Position numbers and translations under genes: made by a program | Notes under the pieces: model-generated | Database searches by the model: none | What the model was told of the DNA's origin: nothing | The model's input: the letters and a program-made list of their open reading frames with translations, nothing else | From: Candidatus Gastranaerophilales bacterium | GTDB lineage: Bacteria > Cyanobacteriota > Vampirovibrionia > Gastranaerophilales > Gastranaerophilaceae | Direction of reading: 5' to 3' | NCBI GenBank assembly: GCA_944325655.1 | Contig: CALVAW010000012.1 | Coordinates: 1-46,451 of the forward strand | Length of the DNA stretch: 46,451 nt | Part shown: positions 42,221 through 46,451 of the stretch, piece after piece | Layout of the letters: each line of letters opens with the position of its first letter | Numbering within the stretch: position 1 is the first letter of the stretch

Positions 42221-43243
42221 TTAGTATAAATTCATTTCAATTACTTTTTTTGCTATTCGCACAGTATTTAGAGCTGCGCCTATGCGTAGATTATCAGCAA
42301 CACAGAAGAAATCCAAGCCGTTATCAAAAGCGATAGATTTTCTCATTCTGCCGACGTAAACAGGATTTTTACCTGCAGCATCCTTTGGAGTAGGATATGT
42401 GTATGTGGAGATGTCATCTCTTAATTCCACACCCCAAGTATTTTTTAACAATTCACGAGCTTCATCTAAATTGACATCTTTTTCAAACTCAACACTTACA
42501 GCTTCGCTATGACCAATATAAACAGGTACTCTTACTGCTGTACAAGAAATCTTGACTTCTTGCGGCAAATGGAGTATTTTTCTTGTTTCGTTTGTAACCT
42601 TCATTTCTTCTTTTGTATAGCCATTTTCAACAAATGAATCTATTTGAGGTATTACATTAAAAGCAATTTCATATTTAAAAGCACTTGGTTCAAAAGGCAT
42701 ACCGACAAGATTAGTTTTTGTGTTATCAGTTAATTCGTTTATTGCCTTTAATCCGGCTCCGGAGACAGCTTGGTATGTTGAAACTATCATTCTTTTTACT
42801 TTATATTTATCGTGTAAAGCCTTTAAGGGCAGCATTAACTGAGACGTAGAACAATTCGGATTTGCAATTATTCCTTTGTGCATTTTTAAATCATCATCAT
42901 TAACGCCGGCAATTACCAGCGGAACATTGTCATCCATTCTAAAAGCACTGGAATTATCTATATATACACAATGCTTTTTTGCAGCAATAGGTGCATATTT
43001 TTTGCTTGTTTCTCCACCCGCAGAAGCAAGACAAATATCTATATCATCAAAAACATTTTCATTTGCTTCAATTACGGTATGTTTTTCACCGTTAAATTCT
43101 ATGGTTGTGCCTGCAGAACGAGATGAGGCCAGAAATTTAATTGAATTATATTTAATTTTTTCTTCTTCCAAAATATTTAAAATTTCTCTTCCGACGACAC
43201 CCGTTGCACCTAAAACTGCAATATCGGGTAATTTATTTGTCAT
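42221..43243 (-). CDS. asd: Aspartate-semialdehyde dehydrogenase
   Basis: A 340-residue NADPH-dependent enzyme that reduces aspartyl phosphate to aspartate semialdehyde. The Rossmann motif is LGATGVVGREIL near the start, and the catalytic Cys is in NPNCSTSQLMLPL. It is of the Gram-positive/cyanobacterial type by length and C-terminal blocks. Its ATG overlaps the dapB stop in ATGA, so translation is coupled, and it has GGAGAA as ribosome binding site. Confidence 0.97.
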   Translation of the reverse strand: MTNKLPDIAVLGATGVVGREILNILEEEKIKYNSIKFLASSRSAGTTIEFNGEKHTVIEANENVFDDIDICLASAGGETSKKYAPIAAKKHCVYIDNSSAFRMDDNVPLVIAGVNDDDLKMHKGIIANPNCSTSQLMLPLKALHDKYKVKRMIVSTYQAVSGAGLKAINELTDNTKTNLVGMPFEPSAFKYEIAFNVIPQIDSFVENGYTKEEMKVTNETRKILHLPQEVKISCTAVRVPVYIGHSEAVSVEFEKDVNLDEARELLKNTWGVELRDDISTYTYPTPKDAAGKNPVYVGRMRKSIAFDNGLDFFCVADNLRIGAALNTVRIAKKVIEMNLY

Positions 43244-44025
43244 AAAATATTCTCCAATCCATATATAAAGCTATTATTGTTATACACATATTCAACAGCC
43301 AATTTAACACCGGGCATATAACATTCGCGATTAATTGTATCATGATGTATTTTTAATATTTGACCATCTGATCCGAAAATTACTTGCTGCGAAGCTACAA
43401 ATCCAGGCATGCGAACAGAATGAATTTGTATATTTCCTTTACCGTTATCATTATAATTGCCGCCTCTTGCACCTTGAATTGTTTCAGTTTCTGCACAATT
43501 TCCAAGTTTAAAATTGTCATTATTTTTCATCATTAATTGAGCAGTTTTAATCGAAGTGCCTGATGGGGCATCTTTCTTTTGGTTATGATGAAATTCAATA
43601 ATTTCGGCATTTGAAAAATATTTAGCTGCTTGTGAGGCAAAATTCATCATTAAAATGGCGCCAATTGAAAAATTAGGAGCGATTATACAACCGGTATTTG
43701 AATTTTTAGACATTTCTTCAATTTGCTTAATTTGTTCGTCGCTTAATCCCGTCGTTCCAATAACTGATTTAATATTATTTTTCATATATATTTTTATATT
43801 TTCAAAAACTACGGACGGTTGAGTAAAGTCAACAACCACATCTACATCATGAATTTTAAGCGCAGCTTCTATATCGCCTTCTATATATACATCATTGTAA
43901 ACATTATCGCCTATATTTAATTTGTCAACAGCACAAACCAATTCTAAATCTTTTGCGGCAATTGTCATCTTGACAACTTCTTGCCCCATTTTTCCGTTTG
44001 CTCCGACCACACCAACTTTTATCAA
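43240..44025 (-). CDS. dapB: 4-Hydroxy-tetrahydrodipicolinate reductase DapB
   Basis: A 261-residue NAD(P)H-dependent reductase. The cofactor motif is GVVGANGKMGQEVV (residues 4-17), TTGLSD and the catalytic EFHHNQKKDAPSGT are present. The start is TTG, with GGGAGG six bases upstream. It is the first gene of the operon; its product is tetrahydrodipicolinate, the substrate that Ddh converts to meso-DAP. Confidence 0.97.
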   Translation of the reverse strand: MIKVGVVGANGKMGQEVVKMTIAAKDLELVCAVDKLNIGDNVYNDVYIEGDIEAALKIHDVDVVVDFTQPSVVFENIKIYMKNNIKSVIGTTGLSDEQIKQIEEMSKNSNTGCIIAPNFSIGAILMMNFASQAAKYFSNAEIIEFHHNQKKDAPSGTSIKTAQLMMKNNDNFKLGNCAETETIQGARGGNYNDNGKGNIQIHSVRMPGFVASQQVIFGSDGQILKIHHDTINRECYMPGVKLAVEYVYNNNSFIYGLENIL

Positions 44026-44190
44026 AATAACCTCCCTTATAAAATAATTTTTGTCAGTATATCACAATTTATAAGAAAATTTCAATACTCGAAAAATTCA
44101 AAGCCTTTGATTTTCTTTAATATAGGCATGATTTAATACTGCTTTTGAAAATTATAATAAGATAAGTAAAAAACGACTACAAAACAATTA

Positions 44191-44232
44191 ATAATTTTAA
44201 AAGCCCTCATTATTGAGGGCTTTTAAAATTAT
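44191..44232 (-). terminator. Strong terminator after ycf23
   Basis: A perfect 19-bp stem (left arm 44191-44209 including AAAAGCCCTCA, right arm 44214-44232) with loop TTAT; the core is GCCCTCA/TGAGGGC with A and T runs on either side. It closes ycf23 on the minus strand. The 160 bases beyond it, up to dapB, hold no gene I can support. Confidence 0.9.
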
Positions 44233-44245
44233 TAAATATATCAAA

Positions 44246-45025
44246 CTAAACATATAATTCACGTTCAGTTCTGACAATTTCTCTATTAATTGAATTTCTG
44301 TGAGAAATAGTGCTTACAATAGACATTACGGTAGCTGTCATAGCGATTTGTGAATCTAGTTTATTGACTGCAGAACCGACCCCTACAGCACTTGCACCTG
44401 ATGCAAATGCTAATGGAGCAGTCTTTGCCGTAATTCCTGAAGCGCTCATAATAGGTAAAGCTGTATGTTGAGTTAATTCAAGAGTATTTGCTATAGTTGC
44501 TTCCGCATAATTAATCAAATGCATTGAAGGGTTAGAAGAATCCACGCTTGCTTTAAGACCTTCTGTTTGAATTAAATCTACACCTAAAATTTCAAGTTTT
44601 TTAGCTAAATCTATTTGTTCCGATATATCTATATTGCCGGGAATAGTAACGCAAGTGAAAATATCGTATTTACCGATTAAACTTAAAGTTTCAAGAACTA
44701 TATCATAGACTTGTTGAGCGGTGAAGCCTTGACCTTTTTTATATAAAGCATCAAAGTTTCCGATTTCAATAGCATCTGCTCCCCATTGAGCAGCTTTTAA
44801 CAATTCAAAAGGATGGATTGAAGAAACGAAAATCGGTAATTTTGTATTTTTTCTTGCAATCTCGTAAATTTCTTTATCGCAAGCTATATCAACCGCGCTT
44901 GCATGACCTGCTTGAGCTGCAGCGCAAACTTTTGCAACGTTTTCTTTGTTGTAATTATCTATGCCTGCAATAATTTTAACAGCTCTTTTTTCTCTTAAAT
45001 GTTTTCTAAAAACTTCGATTCCCAT
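44246..45025 (-). CDS. ycf23: Ycf23 / DUF561 family protein
   Basis: A 259-residue predicted TIM-barrel protein of the DUF561 family, found in cyanobacteria and encoded in algal plastid genomes as ycf23. Family blocks seen here are AVKIIAGIDNYNKENVAKV, AAQAGHASAVDIACD, WGADAIEIGNFDALYKKG and the C-terminal IMSASGITAKTAPLAFASGA, a phosphate-binding-loop-like element. Its biochemical function is unknown. AAGGAAAA precedes the ATG, and its own terminator follows, so it is a monocistronic gene. Confidence 0.9.
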   Translation of the reverse strand: MGIEVFRKHLREKRAVKIIAGIDNYNKENVAKVCAAAQAGHASAVDIACDKEIYEIARKNTKLPIFVSSIHPFELLKAAQWGADAIEIGNFDALYKKGQGFTAQQVYDIVLETLSLIGKYDIFTCVTIPGNIDISEQIDLAKKLEILGVDLIQTEGLKASVDSSNPSMHLINYAEATIANTLELTQHTALPIMSASGITAKTAPLAFASGASAVGVGSAVNKLDSQIAMTATVMSIVSTISHRNSINREIVRTERELYV

Positions 45026-45137
45026 TATAATTTTCCTTTTTTCTATTACAGTTGAATTTTATCACAACTAAACATTATGTGCAATGTGAGCTTAATTTTA
45101 ATATGTTAACATCTCTTTCGTAATTAAGGATAAAATC

Positions 45138-45833
45138 ATGACTATATATTTAAAAACAAAAATTTATACATTATTGCTATTATTATTTTTAAGTTTTAAC
45201 TCTTTTGCATTTTCATACGAATATTCATCGGGTGAAGAAAAAAATTTTATAGAAATTTATGAAAAAACACTTCCTTCAATTGTATCCATTGAAGCAGATA
45301 TTGACCATGGAACATCGGGCGGAACAGGTTGTATCATTTCAAAATCCGGAGTGATATTAACGAGCTCGCATGTAATTGAAAAAGCCAGAAATATAACAGT
45401 TACAACGCATAGCGGCAGAAATTATACGGCAAAAATACTTGCTGTATTGAAAAATAAAAACGATTTAGCACTTATTAAAATTGATACAAATGAAAACCTG
45501 CCTTTGGCAAAATTCGGTAATTCTGATGAAATTAAAGTCGGACAACGAGTTTTAACAATAGGTTGTCCGTTTGGTTTTAGAGATACATTGACAACAGGCA
45601 TAATCTCAAGAATTGATTATGAAAGAAACAAAATTCAAACAGATGCGGCAATTAATCCGGGTTGTTCTGGCGGACCTCTTTTAAATTTAAAAGGTGAAAT
45701 AATCGGTATTAATCAATCAATTTATAATCCCGACAATAATAGATCAAATATTGGGATAGGTTTTGCGCTGCCTTCAAATTATGCAATAGATTTTATTACC
45801 AAGGCAAATAAAAAAATGGCAAATTTAAAATAA
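45138..45833 (+). CDS. Trypsin-like serine protease, HtrA-type without PDZ
   Basis: A 231-residue secreted or periplasmic protease with a signal peptide (about residues 1-25). The catalytic triad is H78 (TSSHVI), D109 (KNDLALIKI) and S177 (GCSGGPLLNL, where the usual Asn before Ser is Cys). It has the S1C chymotrypsin core only; the PDZ domains of DegP/DegS are absent and the protein ends at about the end of the protease fold. AAGGA precedes the ATG. It is convergent with the XRE gene, one base apart. Confidence 0.9.
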   Translation: MTIYLKTKIYTLLLLLFLSFNSFAFSYEYSSGEEKNFIEIYEKTLPSIVSIEADIDHGTSGGTGCIISKSGVILTSSHVIEKARNITVTTHSGRNYTAKILAVLKNKNDLALIKIDTNENLPLAKFGNSDEIKVGQRVLTIGCPFGFRDTLTTGIISRIDYERNKIQTDAAINPGCSGGPLLNLKGEIIGINQSIYNPDNNRSNIGIGFALPSNYAIDFITKANKKMANLK

Positions 45834-46157
45834 TTATTTCAAAATAAATGTTCGTACATATTTATACGTAAGTTCAAGTTCATAATTTGAAAGTGACGAA
45901 ATCATTTCTATAATACCTTTTTTTAAGTTTGTATTCTCTTTTAAATGATAAAATTCAAATAAATCCTTTGGTTCAACCAAAAAAGCATTCGCCAAACGAG
46001 AAATTAAATCGGGGGAAGGAAAATTTTTTCCGCTTTCAATACAGCTAATATGTTTATTATCAACACCGACTTTTTCTGCTAACTGCGCCTGGGTATAATT
46101 TTGTTTTTTTCTTAGTTCTCTTATTTTTCTGCCAAATAAAATTTTTATATTATCCAT
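45834..46157 (-). CDS. XRE-family helix-turn-helix regulator
   Basis: A 107-residue protein with a Cro/C1-type HTH in residues 6-62: FGRKIRELRKKQNYTQAQLAEKV, then GVDNKHISCIESGKNFPSPDLISRLANAF. A short helical C-terminus follows. I chose the ATG at 46157 (MDNIKILFG), with GGGGA upstream, over a longer start at 46193. It is divergent from the last pilin gene, and an inverted repeat that straddles the pilin's -35 box is a good candidate for its operator. Confidence 0.85.
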   Translation of the reverse strand: MDNIKILFGRKIRELRKKQNYTQAQLAEKVGVDNKHISCIESGKNFPSPDLISRLANAFLVEPKDLFEFYHLKENTNLKKGIIEMISSLSNYELELTYKYVRTFILK

Positions 46158-46212
46158 ACAATCCCCGTTTTTTTTAATATTAAAGTCAATCAAAAAAACT
46201 TTAAATGGTTAA

Positions 46213-46243
46213 TTAAGTAAATTATTGACATATATTTACTTAA
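46213..46243. promoter_or_regulatory. Perfect inverted repeat, likely operator
   Basis: TTAAGTAAAT (46213-46222) and ATTTACTTAA (46234-46243) are exact inverted copies with 11 bases between. The -35 hexamer TTGACA (46225-46230) lies in the spacer. It is located between the divergent XRE regulator and pilin genes, so binding would block the pilin promoter. Confidence 0.65.
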
Positions 46244-46253
46244 TATGTTAAAT
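46225..46253 (+). promoter_or_regulatory. Probable promoter of the last pilin gene
   Basis: A consensus -35 TTGACA (46225-46230), 17 bases, then TTAAAT (46248-46253, 4 of 6 matches to TATAAT). The expected start is near 46260, leaving a leader of about 70 bases before the ATG at 46330. Confidence 0.55.
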
Positions 46254-46329
46254 TAATGGCAAATGAGGTAAATTTTAATCAAAAAATAACCTTATATACA
46301 GAAAATCTAAACTAAAACACCAAAACACG

Positions 46330-46451
46330 ATGAAAAAAAATATAGAATTAAACGCCTTCTCTCTAATCGAACTCATGATTAGCTTGATTACAATAAGTTG
46401 TATAGCAGCAGCTTTCACTCCCGTTGTTACAAAAAGATTAACAAAATCTAA
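46330..46451 (+). CDS. Type IV pilin-like protein, N-terminal part (cut by the window end)
   Basis: The first 40 codons of a prepilin: leader MKKNIELNA, then FSLIELMISLITISCIAAAF, the hydrophobic pilin helix, with Glu at +5. As in the pilin at 367-1089, the residue before the predicted cleavage is Ala and not Gly. It differs in sequence from the two pilins at the other end of the window and is closer to a T2SS/T4P minor subunit type. No ribosome binding site is visible upstream. The remainder lies beyond the window. Confidence 0.85.
   Translation, partial: MKKNIELNAFSLIELMISLITISCIAAAFTPVVTKRLTKS

Overview
The window reads as a piece of chromosome from a low-G+C, diderm-type, non-photosynthetic relative of Cyanobacteria, most likely a gut Vampirovibrionia (Candidatus Gastranaerophilales / Melainabacteria). 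The reasoning: strongly A+T-rich coding sequence; frequent TTG starts; pilins of the FTLAEILIVL type; a homologue of the cyanobacterial Fe-S clock protein LdpA (20542-21501); a Ycf23/DUF561 protein otherwise known from cyanobacteria and algal plastids (44246-45025); and a short-form ThiC, class-B PBP and meso-DAP-type MurE. The taxonomic call is inference from gene content, not from a marker-gene search.

Layout. 1-366: a tRNA-Pro gene and a scar-like repeat of its 3' end. 367-2756 (minus): two tandem pilin genes and a TPR protein. 2885-9453 (plus): MscS channel, small lipoprotein, BlaI-type repressor, unknown protein, then a short division/cell-wall run (rsmH, ftsL-like, class-B PBP, murE). 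9518-11346: two lineage-specific unknowns, convergent with a CorA transporter. 12424-15523: a basic small protein, then an operon of stand-alone ClpX-type zinc finger, large helical protein, RuvX/YqgF and DUF1292. 15538-19612: a 2-hydroxyacyl-CoA-dehydratase-related protein and a double-length M16 protease. 19668-22569: sugar epimerase, LdpA, DRE-TIM aldolase. 22566-26291: CDF transporter, diaminopimelate dehydrogenase, SGNH hydrolase with a mini SprA-like metalloprotease, and an MCE protein. 26320-31626: tRNA-Gln, P-loop kinase, leaderless small protein, thiC with a class II aldolase, ispH and an S1-domain protein. 31663-33497: small protein, acpS, a probable non-coding RNA locus, and rpsF-ssb-rpsR. 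33593-41148: dapF, PepT-like peptidase, trpS with a probable [4Fe-4S] site, TPR protein, PPDK. 41303-45025: dapB-asd-dapA and ycf23. 45138-46451: a PDZ-less trypsin-like protease, an XRE regulator, and the start of another pilin.

How it fits together. Six genes serve meso-diaminopimelate and peptidoglycan (asd, dapA, dapB, ddh, dapF, murE), with the PBP and rsmH alongside. Iron-sulfur enzymes recur (ThiC, IspH, LdpA, probably TrpRS), and PPDK suggests a PPi-linked fermentative glycolysis, all consistent with anaerobic life. No phage, IS element or CRISPR array was seen.

The most unusual signals are: an ispH gene whose only workable start is ATT (or which carries a 1-base frameshift); several promoters whose -10 box lies exactly 6 bases before a start codon with no ribosome binding site, implying leaderless mRNAs; a candidate C-rich small RNA between acpS and rpsR; the LdpA homologue in an apparently non-photosynthetic genome; and a perfect 10-bp inverted repeat straddling the -35 box of the last pilin, beside a divergent XRE regulator.
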